From Gallionella sp. (GTDB lineage: Bacteria; Pseudomonadota; Gammaproteobacteria; Burkholderiales; Gallionellaceae), in assembly GCA_023229845.1 (NCBI GenBank), contig JALNYK010000020.1, forward strand, positions 1-61,130: a stretch of DNA of 61,130 bases, read 5' to 3'. The notes under the pieces are model-generated. The model was not told the origin of the DNA and searched no databases. It worked only from the letters and a program-made list of their open reading frames with translations. This document shows, one piece after another, positions 29,591 through 37,818 of this stretch; position 1 is the stretch's first letter; each line of letters begins with the position of its first letter. The position numbers and the translations under genes are program-made.

Positions 29591-29612
29591 GTAGGAGCTC
29601 GATTCATCGAGC
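29591..29612 (+). repeat. REP-type palindrome
   Basis: GTAGGAGCTCGATTCATCGAGC: GTAG foot, GCTCGAT/ATCGAGC stem. It shares the ATTCAT loop with the REPs at 4353, 5363 and 30531 but has a compensated stem. Confidence 0.75.
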
Positions 29613-29707
29613 GACTCACCGGCGCAATCGCGCCACAGCCGAATGGCGCAAAACGCAATCAGTCATGAATGGATTTTCTGGTGGCGAGGCAAGCCCGAAG
29701 GCGCAGT

Positions 29708-29713
29708 TATAAT
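29708..29713 (+). promoter_or_regulatory. -10 box upstream of the DjlA-like gene
   Basis: TATAAT, 49 bp before the proposed TTG start. No clear -35. Confidence 0.4.
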
Positions 29714-29762
29714 GCGCCCCTCGTCGCGGTCGATGACCGCCGTTTTATTTTTGGAGCCTCTC

Positions 29763-30542
29763 TTGTTCAAAATCATCTGCATCATCGCTGGTTATTACTT
29801 CCTCGGATTCTGGGGCGCGCTGCTCGGCTGGTTCGTCGGCGCATATATCGACCGCGTGCGCGCTTACGGCTCCGGCGCGCTCAACCCCATGCGCAACGCG
29901 ATCCGCCAAACGGTGTTCCTAGAAACCGTGTTCGTCACCATGGGCAAACTGGCCAAGGCCGACGGCCGCGTCTCCGAGGCCGAAGTCGAGCATGCCGAAC
30001 TGTTCATGAAAAAACTCGGCATGACCGACGCCCACCGAGCTCAGGCGATTACCTGGTTCAAGCAAGGTGCGACGCCCGATTTCGACATCGAACCGGTCTA
30101 CCAACGTTTCATCGGCATCTGCGGCCACACCAAGAACCTGAAGGAGATGCTGCTGGTGTCGCTGATCGTGATGGCGCTGGCCGACGGCGAATTCCACCCG
30201 GAAGAAGAAGCCCTGCTGACCCACCTCGCCGGACGCCTAGGCTACGGCCCCGACGCCTTCAAGCGCCTGATGGACATGGTGCTGAACCAGACCCACTTCG
30301 CCGGCGCACAAGCCGATCCCGCCAAGGCGCTGGAAGATGCCTACAAGGCGCTGGGCATGAGCAAGGACAGCACCGATGCCGAAGTCAAACGCGCCTGGCG
30401 CAAACTCATGAGCCAATACCACCCCGACAAACTCATGGGCCAAGGCATGCCGGAAGACATGATCGCCATGGCGACCGAACAGGCGAAGGAAATCCAACTG
30501 GCCTACGACCTCATCAAGAAGAGCCGGGGCGTAGGGGCGTGA
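29763..30542 (+). CDS. djlA: DjlA-like membrane DnaJ co-chaperone (TerB + J domain)
   Basis: The 259-residue protein has one N-terminal membrane helix (FKIICIIAGYYFLGFWGALLGWFVG), a TerB-like domain (about 55-160: MGKLAKADGRVSEAEVEHAE) and a C-terminal J domain with the HPD motif in MSQYHPDKLMGQG. It should stimulate DnaK at the inner membrane. I favour the TTG at 29763, which has GGAG 8 bp upstream and begins exactly at the membrane helix; an ATG at 29733 in the same frame is possible. The final residues GVGA and the TGA come from a REP element. Confidence 0.85.
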   Translation: MFKIICIIAGYYFLGFWGALLGWFVGAYIDRVRAYGSGALNPMRNAIRQTVFLETVFVTMGKLAKADGRVSEAEVEHAELFMKKLGMTDAHRAQAITWFKQGATPDFDIEPVYQRFIGICGHTKNLKEMLLVSLIVMALADGEFHPEEEALLTHLAGRLGYGPDAFKRLMDMVLNQTHFAGAQADPAKALEDAYKALGMSKDSTDAEVKRAWRKLMSQYHPDKLMGQGMPEDMIAMATEQAKEIQLAYDLIKKSRGVGA

Positions 30543-30554
30543 TTCATCACGCCC
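30531..30554 (+). repeat. REP-type palindrome supplying the djlA stop
   Basis: GTAG, then GGGCGTGATTCATCACGCCC. Compared with the REP at 4353 one stem pair is changed on both sides (C-G to T-A), so the hairpin is preserved. Confidence 0.85.
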
Positions 30555-30578
30555 AATCCTGCGATATGACCAGCTTAT

Positions 30579-30729
30579 GGGCATCTCTATAAATTCAAAT
30601 TCCGTCATTCCGGCGTAGGCCGGAATCCAGCGGCTTTAATCAAAATTCCTTTATGTCAGTGCGTTGCACTGTCTGTCCTATTAGCTGGACACCGGCCTTC
30701 GCCGGTGTGACGAATTTATAGAGATGCCC
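30579..30729. mobile_element. 151-bp MITE-like element
   Basis: Perfect 18-bp terminal inverted repeats GGGCATCTCTATAAATTC and GAATTTATAGAGATGCCC enclose CGTCATTCCGGC-type palindromic sequence and no open frame. A truncated relative is at 44621 and a diverged relative with the same ends at 37669. Confidence 0.85.
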
Positions 30730-30757
30730 TTCTGATTTGATCAAGAAGAGTCGGGGG

Positions 30758-30844
30758 ATGGGCGCTGAGGGCAGAGCTTTGAAGTTCGTTGGAACCCATG
30801 CGCAGTACGACAATATCGACGTGGAGACCGTCAATGAATATTAA
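30758..30844 (+). pseudogene. HigB toxin C-terminal remnant
   Basis: The frame ending ALKFVGTHAQYDNIDVETVN EY-stop matches the end of HigB (RelE-like) toxins (...FVGTHxxYDxIDAET). Everything upstream has been lost: the preceding codons (LIKKSRGMGAEG) resemble the end of the DjlA-like protein, then the MITE begins. The fragment overlaps the start of higA (ATGAATATTAA), as in intact higBA operons. Confidence 0.75.
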
Positions 30845-31190
30845 ACCAGTCCGTAACGACGACGACCTGCGCGCCGCATTCAAGCGGCTGGAGCGGGTGT
30901 ATCAGGCACAAGAAGGAACGCCTGAAGCGGACGAAATGGAAATACTCGTCACGCTCATCGAAGCCTATGAACACAAACATTTCTCGACAGGCGTGGTCGA
31001 TCCGGTCGAGGCCCTCAAATTCCGGATGGAACAACAGGGGCTGACGCAAAAAGACCTGGAACCCTACATCGGCTCAAGCGGGCGAGTTTCCGAAGTGCTG
31101 AACCATAAACGCCGGCTCAGCCTGCAAATGGTGAAGCGACTGCACGACGGGCTGAATATTCCGTATGAAAGTTTGCTGTCGGCGGCGTGA
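30834..31190 (+). CDS. higA: HigA-type antitoxin
   Basis: The 118-residue protein has the HigA layout: MNIKPVRNDDDLRAAFKRLE at the start, EMEILVTLIEAYEHKHF, and a C-terminal Xre helix-turn-helix (MEQQGLTQKDLEPYIGSSGR VSEVLNHKR). It appears intact while its toxin is broken, so it is now an orphan antitoxin/repressor. The ATG at 30834 overlaps the toxin remnant's stop. Confidence 0.88.
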   Translation: MNIKPVRNDDDLRAAFKRLERVYQAQEGTPEADEMEILVTLIEAYEHKHFSTGVVDPVEALKFRMEQQGLTQKDLEPYIGSSGRVSEVLNHKRRLSLQMVKRLHDGLNIPYESLLSAA

Positions 31191-31193
31191 GAA

Positions 31194-31216
31194 AAAGGGG
31201 CGATTCTGACCCCTTT
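31194..31216. terminator. hairpin after higA
   Basis: AAAGGGG, 9 bp, CCCCTTT, with an A-run before it. It could terminate both higA and the converging membrane-protein gene. Confidence 0.6.
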
Positions 31217-31271
31217 GATTCCGGAGATGATGCGTTAATGCAAGACCAGTCCCCCGGGAATTTCACTTCAA

Positions 31272-34247
31272 TCAGTTGGCATCGCTCGATAATGCATCCA
31301 ATTGGAGCAGATATAGCTTGCGGCGTACGCTTGTATCCGGATTGCTGGTGAATTGCGGTTCAAAGCGGGAGCAAATACTTTTTGTTTTTTCATCCTTCCA
31401 TTTTCGCTTGGCCACCGAGCCGTTGCGCAGTTTGTATTCATTGAGAACGGCGCATGATTTCTGTCGGACCCCATCAGAAATGTCATTCTTCTCCAGCAGG
31501 TCGGCAACAGCCTGAGCACTCCCGTTGTCCCCGTCATAATTGTCGTTCAATAGCAACAGGCCATGCAGCAAACGTTCGGTTTGCTGGGGTTGATCCGCGT
31601 GATGGTCAGCAATTGCCTTTATCAATAAATGAGCCATCGCAATGTCATCTGCCTCATCCAAGTAATGGGCAGATCGGTTGCCGAGAGTCCTGTCATTCAA
31701 CATGAAGGCATTGAACAGAAAGGGACTCTCTGAATCCAGCCCAAGTTCGGATAGTGTTGTCAAAGCGCTAAATTGCGCACGAATGCTTGCCTCTTTGGTT
31801 TGCGCATTGGAGTAACCGGTTAGATAAATGTTTTGGAGAAATTCTTTGTGTTGTTCAGCGCGCATATCAAATTGGCTCAAAGTATTGATGCACGTAGGAA
31901 GTGACATTGGGTTGTTATCTGGCGTCATGCTTTTCAAATAAGTCAGCCACTCGCTCGACCGCTTTTCCTGAATCGAACGAATGCCGGAATTGATAATCGC
32001 CGAGCAAGCAGAGGCGCGCAGGTCATCCGTTGCATCCCGCCTGTAGGCGGACCAGAAAAGATAATCGACAAGCCCATCGCGAGTTTTTTGCATTGATTGA
32101 GGGGCGCTCCCATTTGAAAAGAGCGCGCGTTCCATGCTTAGCACATCCTGCAACAGGAAGCCGGTAGCAGTCGGGGTTTGCACAATGCAGCGAAGCGGTG
32201 TCAATGCAGTGGCCACCTCAGTGCTATTGGGGCATTCTTGGTGTCCAGTTCCGGCAGTTGCGGTGCGTTCCTGTTCTAGAATCTGGCTCAGACGGAATGC
32301 CGCATAGGGCGAGCGAGTCAGGTGTAAGGCAGTGACTGAAGCGCCGCGTATATCGTTTCCCTTGTCCGTCCAAAATGATGATTGCTCCGTCGAGGCAAGA
32401 TTGGCGAGTAAATCAATCGCATGTCCGCTCAGATCGGGCCGATTGGCCGCATGCATCCAGGCCATTCGACCGAGCTGCGTTACAGCGACACCTCCTGCCT
32501 GTGCGAATAGTCGTCGCTTTTCCAGTAGCGACAGCAGAGCGGCGAATGCATCAGGAGAGGTCTCTCGGGTTAGCTCGGCAAGTTTGTTGTTATCGTCCGG
32601 TTTTCGTTCGATATCACTCGCCAGCGCCGTCGCCAGCGCCGTCGCCTGATTGGGTAATACCTCAATTCTGGAAATATGCTCTCGCTCGATGGTCACCAGC
32701 GACCATCGCCCTTGGCCGCTGGCTGGCGATCCGGGTTGGATAGGATCAACCAGCGTCAACGGTTCGCCATCACGCGGATAATTCAGAATCATGCCCAGAT
32801 GGGCTTTTTTGTAATAATCGGTGGCAATGTGCGATTGAATACGAAACTCTTGTGCCCATTCCGGCATGGTCGACTGAACTCCCAATGGAAGCCGAACCTC
32901 CCAGAGTTTTTGAATCGCTTCTTCACAATCGGAATCGACTACTGCCTTGGCGAGTTCGCGGATAGCCTCACGCCATTTTCCATATAACTCAGCATAATTG
33001 CTTCTTGATGGGCGGACATCAATCAAATCACGGAAGGCCAGGCGATACTTTTTTTGCGCGTTATTGATGTTCTCGCGCTCGGATTCGTTAATACAAAACC
33101 GGGCATCTGGGGCGGACTGTGGGTTTGTACTCGAACTTACGGGTTTGTCGGATTCGTGCCTTGTAGGTTCGGAATTTGCCTGATCTTGCTTCAGATAGAC
33201 TGCGACAGATTCGCTGCCTATGGTTGATCTGGCTAGCAACCCATGACAAATCGGCAGCAAGGTAACCGATAGTGCAAGCACCCACCAGGTTATAGGCACA
33301 ACCATCTGTTGGATGGGATGTTTGAAGTCTGATTGCGAGAGCCAGGCGGCTATTCGTGTGAATTGCGGAGTTGATGGCGAGGGTAGATTCGGCGAACTAT
33401 CGGGTTGTTGAATGTTCGGCTGCTGCGGCTTTTCTTCATTGGCCCGCCATTTATTCCAAAGGTGGAGCAGCACACTGGCGAAGATGAGCAGCAACAAGCA
33501 CAGGGTCAGCCAGCCGTAAACATGTTGCGCCTCCACGCGCGAGGCATTCAGCACGCGTAACGGAATTCCTGTGTTGTCCATTTCGCTCATTGATGGGGCG
33601 CTGGACTCAAGATGTTGGGCCGCCAAGTTTGGCAACCTGAAGAACGATAACTGGTAACCCGTACGCTCTATGGATCGTAGTTGTTCGAATGGGGTGGGTA
33701 TGTCGTCGAAATTGTAAGTGTCGTGTTGGGTAACGATTGCATTGCTATGCATATCTTTGCTGGTTGATAAGGTTCGCTGAATCAGATCAAGTTGCCCCCC
33801 AAGTAGCAACAACCCGATAACCAACATAATTAGCCGCAGAGTGTGGTAAAGCGACCATGAGCGTGACCAGCGCTGAATCGGTTCCGATTTATGCATGGCC
33901 CAGAGCAACAGTAGCAGAAGGAACGTGATCGCCAGAATGCCGCTCCTCCAATAACTGCCCGCAATCAGGGAAAGCGAGTCAATGACCACTTGGGCGCCGG
34001 ACTCCACCAGCGAGGTAAGGCTGAAACTCAGCCGAGGCAATCCGGCCAAGTGATACAACGAATAATCGGAGAGGAATCCGGTTGCCAAGAGAAACGCGGC
34101 AACGGCGGCGGTGCTCGAAAATATCCCGGCGAAATTGCTGAGTTTGTCTCGCAAGGTGCTTGCGAATGCGGGAGAGTTTCTTTTTGCTATCTTGTCTTTG
34201 TCCTCGTTCTTACCATTTTTGTGATTGTCGGGTAATGAGTTTCCCAT
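31272..34247 (-). CDS. large membrane protein with helical-repeat C-terminus, unknown function
   Basis: The 991-residue protein begins with a basic cytosolic tail, then five hydrophobic helices in the first 350 residues (around AAVAAFLLATGF, ILAITFLLLLLLWAM, LIMLVIGLLLLGG, LTLCLLLLIFASVLL and ITWWVLALSVTLLPI). The remainder is soluble: a possible PDZ-like stretch near NYPRDGEPLTLVDPIQPGSP, then leucine- and alanine-rich helix pairs that look like HEAT/TPR-type repeats (AAFRLSQILEQ, TLSELGLDSESPF). I recognise no enzyme motif. It is A+T-richer than the core genes and is preceded by a cut-down peptidase-like frame and leader copy C. Confidence 0.75.
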   Translation of the reverse strand: MGNSLPDNHKNGKNEDKDKIAKRNSPAFASTLRDKLSNFAGIFSSTAAVAAFLLATGFLSDYSLYHLAGLPRLSFSLTSLVESGAQVVIDSLSLIAGSYWRSGILAITFLLLLLLWAMHKSEPIQRWSRSWSLYHTLRLIMLVIGLLLLGGQLDLIQRTLSTSKDMHSNAIVTQHDTYNFDDIPTPFEQLRSIERTGYQLSFFRLPNLAAQHLESSAPSMSEMDNTGIPLRVLNASRVEAQHVYGWLTLCLLLLIFASVLLHLWNKWRANEEKPQQPNIQQPDSSPNLPSPSTPQFTRIAAWLSQSDFKHPIQQMVVPITWWVLALSVTLLPICHGLLARSTIGSESVAVYLKQDQANSEPTRHESDKPVSSSTNPQSAPDARFCINESERENINNAQKKYRLAFRDLIDVRPSRSNYAELYGKWREAIRELAKAVVDSDCEEAIQKLWEVRLPLGVQSTMPEWAQEFRIQSHIATDYYKKAHLGMILNYPRDGEPLTLVDPIQPGSPASGQGRWSLVTIEREHISRIEVLPNQATALATALASDIERKPDDNNKLAELTRETSPDAFAALLSLLEKRRLFAQAGGVAVTQLGRMAWMHAANRPDLSGHAIDLLANLASTEQSSFWTDKGNDIRGASVTALHLTRSPYAAFRLSQILEQERTATAGTGHQECPNSTEVATALTPLRCIVQTPTATGFLLQDVLSMERALFSNGSAPQSMQKTRDGLVDYLFWSAYRRDATDDLRASACSAIINSGIRSIQEKRSSEWLTYLKSMTPDNNPMSLPTCINTLSQFDMRAEQHKEFLQNIYLTGYSNAQTKEASIRAQFSALTTLSELGLDSESPFLFNAFMLNDRTLGNRSAHYLDEADDIAMAHLLIKAIADHHADQPQQTERLLHGLLLLNDNYDGDNGSAQAVADLLEKNDISDGVRQKSCAVLNEYKLRNGSVAKRKWKDEKTKSICSRFEPQFTSNPDTSVRRKLYLLQLDALSSDAN

Positions 34248-34248
34248 A

Positions 34249-34419
34249 TTAACTCTCCGAAAAATTAGATTGCATCAATGCGAATGGCGAGTGGCAGATT
34301 ACGCTCGCCAGCGAGAAGCCGGTGCAGGTGCTGGTGTCGCTCTGATGAAGCATGGGAATGTCGGTCTGCGGTTCAAGCGTCGCGCCGGAACGGCATGGAG
34401 CAGAAAGACTCGCACCCAT
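34249..34419 (-). pseudogene. fragment of a papain-like (C1) peptidase N-terminus
   Basis: The 56-residue frame MGASLSAPCRSGATLEPQTD...HQSDTSTCTGFSLASVI resembles the active-site Cys region of C1A-like peptidases (DQGxTGTCTGFALA). It stops before any histidine or asparagine of the catalytic triad, right in front of the 991-aa gene. Either it is a broken gene or a short protein derived from one. The frame can be extended to a TTG at 34509. Confidence in the family is modest. Confidence 0.45.
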
Positions 34420-34462
34420 TGTGATTTTCCCTTTGTCGAACAAGTAAAACGGCCATGGCAAA

Positions 34463-34672
34463 GTTCCCGTCTGATGAACTATTGGCCAATCCACTAAGTC
34501 ACCAAACAACGGTGACCAAGTGTCTGGTCAGGTGCGGGAATCGATTTGCGCCAGCCTCCTGATTCTGGGGATCCCGCCGGTTGCCCCGGACCGTTCGTGC
34601 GGTGCGGTGTGCGTGCGGCGGAAGTGCAAGAGGGCGCACTTTATGGGATGTTCGCCGGGGCTGTCAATGAAG
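34463..34672 (-). promoter_or_regulatory. promoter-leader element, copy C
   Basis: TTGACA (34667-34662), 18 bp, TAAAGT (34643-34638), then the conserved leader with ACCGCACGAACGGT hairpin, CCAG-AATCAGGAGG-CTGG hairpin and GCGCAAA. The last hairpin (TTCCCG/CGGGAA in copy A) is present, but its loop contains the 61-bp inserted stem-loop at 34470-34530. Downstream are the peptidase fragment and the 991-aa gene. Confidence 0.8.
34470..34530. mobile_element. 61-bp stem-loop insertion in leader C
   Basis: On the minus strand it reads TGACCAGACACTT, stem GGTCACC/GGTGAC, TTAGTGGATTGGCC, ATAGTTCATCAGA. It is the same small element as at 14236-14297 and 18560-18615, with the inner stem changed on both sides. 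Confidence 0.75.
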
Positions 34673-34825
34673 ATGGGAGCGGAGCGGGCGCGCGATGGTC
34701 GTTTTCAATTTCTCGTTATGCCTTAGCGTTTGCTCGATGGCAGAAAGTTTTTTCTGCGCATCCGGGAGGTCGGGATGCCCTTCCAGATACCAGATCAGGA
34801 TGTGGGTATCCAGTAGTAGTTTCAT
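34664..34825 (-). pseudogene. truncated PIN-domain toxin (VapC-like)
   Basis: MKLLLDTHILIWYLEGHPDL begins a PIN domain, but the frame ends after 53 residues at a TGA that overlaps the -35 box of leader C. All later PIN acidic residues are missing. The ATG overlaps the antitoxin stop (ATGA). The arrival of the leader element (or a deletion up to it) has cut the toxin. Confidence 0.8.
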
Positions 34826-35046
34826 GGCTGGTAGTCGGCGAAGTCGGTCAGCGGTTCATTGAAGTCCGCGCTCATTTTGATGCGGCCCTTGAGTGTGCCG
34901 GCCTTGCGTGGCGTGCTGTTTTCCCGTTCCTGTTCAGGGAGGTCGGATACGGCGATTTCAACGGTTTTGTTTTGAAATTGAGTCTTGATTAAACGCAAAA
35001 AACTTTCGTTCAATTCATCCGGCTTGAGCTGGAAGGTTGCATGCAT
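34822..35046 (-). CDS. antitoxin of the broken PIN toxin
   Basis: The 74-residue protein MHATFQLKPDELNESFLRLI... ends in an acidic, aromatic tail (SADFNEPLTDFADYQP) like antitoxins that neutralise PIN toxins. The pairing is inferred from the ATGA overlap with the PIN remnant. With the toxin truncated, it is probably an orphan. Confidence 0.7.
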   Translation of the reverse strand: MHATFQLKPDELNESFLRLIKTQFQNKTVEIAVSDLPEQERENSTPRKAGTLKGRIKMSADFNEPLTDFADYQP

Positions 35047-35170
35047 GATGGCCTCCGAAGTGGTTGAGTGGCTGCAAGTTTAACTCCAGATAATTAAGTG
35101 AGTTATAGCTAGCTCCCCGCTCTTGTTGGAGGAAGGTCAGAATCGGCGCGTGTCAACGAACTCTTGCATT

Positions 35171-35212
35171 TCTACCCCCACCCTAGCCCTCCCCCTGCAA
35201 GGGAGAGGGAAC
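35171..35212. repeat. uninterrupted copy of the dispersed C/G repeat
   Basis: TCTACCCCCACCCTAGCCCT CCCCCTGCAAGGGAGAGGGAAC. The reverse complement is the uninterrupted form of 18541-18635 and so shows where the nested element entered there. The 35047-35415 gap contains this, a REP-like pair at 35302, and no gene that I can support. Confidence 0.8.
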
Positions 35213-35301
35213 GGAATGTGGCCGGTGGCGGAATGTGGATGTGGCACATTCTCTTTATGTCACTTATCAGTCAAATGATGTCAAGCAGTGACAAGATTTT
35301 T

Positions 35302-35371
35302 GTAGGTCGGGCTTTAGCCCGACAGCTCTTGTTTGATGCAACGCGTTTTGTCGGGTTGAAACCCGACCTAC
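35302..35371. repeat. REP-like palindrome pair with long loop
   Basis: GTAGGTCGGGCTTTAGCCCG at the left and GTCGGGTTGAAACCCGACCTAC-type sequence at the right. Same family as 25694 and 25924, with 24 extra loop bases. Confidence 0.8.
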
Positions 35372-35415
35372 GAAACACCTCTTTGGTCCCGGCTCGTCTG
35401 GTTTAGGGAGGCCCT

Positions 35416-36432
35416 TTATCGACTCCCCGGACACAGCAGCGTCGCGCGTTCTCCTGTGGCGGGGTGGCTGGCGAGGTAGTCCATGACTTTGTATGCGTCC
35501 GGCTGCGAGGCGGCGGTTTCGTTTGGCTGGTGGGCGGTTTCGAGTTTGTTCAGCATGTCGGTCAGCAGGCAGGGAGAGAGGGTGTTGTGTTGCAGCATGT
35601 GGGCGGCGTATTCGTCGGCTTCGCGTTCCATGTCGCGCGAGTAGCCGGCTTCGAGTACGGCGGCGGGGATTGTGGTGAGCAATGAGCTGACGTCGCCCAT
35701 GTACCAGCCGATGACGAGGCCGACTGCGGAGCTTTGCAGCACCATGCGCGCGCCGTGGCGGTGTTCGACGTGGCCGCGTTCGTGGGCGAGGACGGCGAGG
35801 ATTTCGTTGTCGTCTTCGGTCAGCGCGACGAGTTCGTCGAGCAGGACGATGGTGCCGTCCGGCAGCGCGAAGGCGTTGGGGCCTGCGCCGGGGGCGCTGC
35901 GGAAGAGGATGTTGTATTGCATGTCGGCGCCGGGCAGGGGACGGAGCGCGGCGAATTTCGCGGTCAGGGTTTGTTGGCGCGCCGCGTTCAGTGTGCTCGG
36001 TTGCAGCATGAAGCGGTCCAGCGTTTCCAGTGTGGAGCGGCCCATCTGTTGCAGCACGCTTGCGGGCGCGCGCTGTGCGAGGACTTCCGCGCCCCAGGGC
36101 AGCAGGTAGCGGTAGGCGGCGAGCAGTGCTGCGACGATCAGCACCGCGGAGAGCAGCGCCCAGGGCAGGCTGTGTTGCATGCGGTCCAGCCAGTCGCGCC
36201 GGTGCGGCAGCATCGCGTCGAGCGCGGCGTGGTCGGTGACTTCGCAGTGGCTGCCATCGGGGAAGGTGAGCAGGCGCGGGGTGTTGCCGAGGCGTTCCGA
36301 GATTTGCACGTCGCTTAAGCGCCATTGCAGTTCGATGCCGTCGGCGCGCAACAGCAGGGTTTGTGCTTCCAGTGTCAGGTTCACCGGGTGCGCGGCGGCG
36401 GTCTTGCCGTCGAAATAGAGTGCGGCTGTCAT
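35416..36432 (-). CDS. M48-family membrane metallopeptidase
   Basis: The 338-residue protein has an N-terminal beta-rich region, one membrane helix (about 92-112, ALLSAVLIVAALLAAYRYLL) and an M48 domain with the zinc motif LAVLAHERGHVEHRH (HExxH) and the third ligand region YSRDMEREADEYAA. Such proteins degrade or process membrane or periplasmic substrates. It follows the DUF898 gene on the same strand, a pairing seen in many proteobacteria; a repeat element has been inserted between the two. Confidence 0.9.
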   Translation of the reverse strand: MTAALYFDGKTAAAHPVNLTLEAQTLLLRADGIELQWRLSDVQISERLGNTPRLLTFPDGSHCEVTDHAALDAMLPHRRDWLDRMQHSLPWALLSAVLIVAALLAAYRYLLPWGAEVLAQRAPASVLQQMGRSTLETLDRFMLQPSTLNAARQQTLTAKFAALRPLPGADMQYNILFRSAPGAGPNAFALPDGTIVLLDELVALTEDDNEILAVLAHERGHVEHRHGARMVLQSSAVGLVIGWYMGDVSSLLTTIPAAVLEAGYSRDMEREADEYAAHMLQHNTLSPCLLTDMLNKLETAHQPNETAASQPDAYKVMDYLASHPATGERATLLCPGSR

Positions 36433-36478
36433 ATGGTTCGAGAGTTTCGTCGTTTATCGCAGATATTGCTACGGTCGC

Positions 36479-36609
36479 CGTCATTCCGGCGCAGGCCGGA
36501 ATCCAGAAAATCGACAAAATCCCACGCAGTGGGACTACCCATAAAAATGGTTTTGTCCGCTACGCGGAACTTTATAACAAGCTGGATTCCGGCCTGCGCC
36601 GGAATGACG
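36479..36609. repeat. 131-bp inverted repeat element
   Basis: CGTCATTCCGGCGCAGGCCG... at 36479-36506 and its complement at 36582-36609 (28-bp arms, perfect). It lies between the DUF898 and M48 genes. Related arms occur inside the MITE-like elements and at 54301. Confidence 0.85.
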
Positions 36610-36628
36610 GGGCGGCAGGTTCGGCATG

Positions 36629-37612
36629 CTACAGCGAGATATCCACGTCGAACATTTCGGCGGTCTCTTCGCCCGTCGCGCTGATTTGTTGTTCCTGTCC
36701 GGCGACGAATTCGGCGAGGTCGCCTTGCGCCAGCAGCCCCATGTGTTCGAGTTTGTAGCGCGTCATGCGCACGTCCGCGAACGGGATGAACAGGCCGAGC
36801 GTGAATACGATGCCCAGCAGGTTGGTGAAGGCTATCCACAGATAGGGCCTAACTTCCATGCGGCTGTAGAAAGTGTGCTCGCCGAGGCTGGTCGAATTCC
36901 AGATCAGGTTGGGCAGGCTCACGGCGAGGTAGATGCCGATGAACAGCATTGCGATGGGCAGCAGCGCCAAAAAGTAAGGCAGGCCGGCGGCGACAAGGAC
37001 TGCGGCCAGTATGCCCAGCACGAACATCATGCCCAGAACCTTGAGGTAGACGCCATAGAAGTTGCCGACGGAGGCGCTGAAATCGAACGGGGTCGTGCCG
37101 AACTGGCTGTTGCAATGCTGGTATTGCTTGATGCGCTGGTGTGTGAACGGGGCCAGCAGGTACAGGGTCAGCGCGGTGAGTATCGGGAACAGCAGGAACA
37201 CTCTGTAGGCATCACGGTCGCTGCCGGTAAAGGCGAAGCGCAGGCCGCGGTAGCTGCTGTTGTGCAGCTTGAAACGCAGCGAGCGCACGATCAGCCAGGG
37301 CATCACCGCAGAGATCAGCAAGGCGATGACCAGTCCCACCACAGGATTCAGGTTGCCCGCCACGACATAGATCAGCAGCAGGCCCGCGCCGATCAGACGC
37401 CCCTTGAGGATCGCCATCGGCGTGCCGTGATATTCGAAACCCGCATCCGCCAGCCGCGTGTTGCGGTAGAAGTATTGCAGGCGGCGTACTTTGGCCCAGG
37501 CGCTGTAGATGCCCAGCGTGACCACTGTCAACAGCAGGTTGACGATCCATATCCTGAAATATTCCCAGCCGTCGGCGGTGAATTCGAAAGTGTGTTCCTG
37601 CTGCTGTTGCAT
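36629..37612 (-). CDS. DUF898 (YjgN) family membrane protein
   Basis: The 327-residue protein has six or seven hydrophobic helices and the YjgN/DUF898 signatures FTADGWEYFRIWIVNLLLTV, TLGIYSAWAKVRRLQYFYRN and a repeat of this type near the end (FTNLLGIVFTLGLFIPFADV RMTRYKLEHM). Function unknown. ATG 37612 (MQQQQEHTFEF) is chosen; the longer frame reads into a repeat. Confidence 0.9.
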   Translation of the reverse strand: MQQQQEHTFEFTADGWEYFRIWIVNLLLTVVTLGIYSAWAKVRRLQYFYRNTRLADAGFEYHGTPMAILKGRLIGAGLLLIYVVAGNLNPVVGLVIALLISAVMPWLIVRSLRFKLHNSSYRGLRFAFTGSDRDAYRVFLLFPILTALTLYLLAPFTHQRIKQYQHCNSQFGTTPFDFSASVGNFYGVYLKVLGMMFVLGILAAVLVAAGLPYFLALLPIAMLFIGIYLAVSLPNLIWNSTSLGEHTFYSRMEVRPYLWIAFTNLLGIVFTLGLFIPFADVRMTRYKLEHMGLLAQGDLAEFVAGQEQQISATGEETAEMFDVDISL

Positions 37613-37668
37613 GGCGGTTCCCTGAGTTTTGTTGTTTTTTATTGACGAGCAATAAGGATAGTTGCGGA

Positions 37669-37818
37669 AACCTCTAAAAATTTGTCGCACCGGCGAAGGC
37701 CGGTGCCCAGTCGATTGAGATGGGGTTCGCAGTGATGGGCGGCATTATGCCCAATTCGCAAAACACTGGATTCCGGCCTTCGCCGAAATGACGAAATCCG
37801 GATTTTTAGAGATGCCCT
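37669..37818. mobile_element. MITE-like element, diverged copy
   Basis: Left end AACCTCTAAAAATTTGTCG, right end GGATTTTTAGAGATGCCC. Contains CACCGGCGAAGGCCGGTG and ATTCCGGCCTTCGCC hairpins. Its right end touches the stop codon of the o-spanin gene. Confidence 0.7.
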
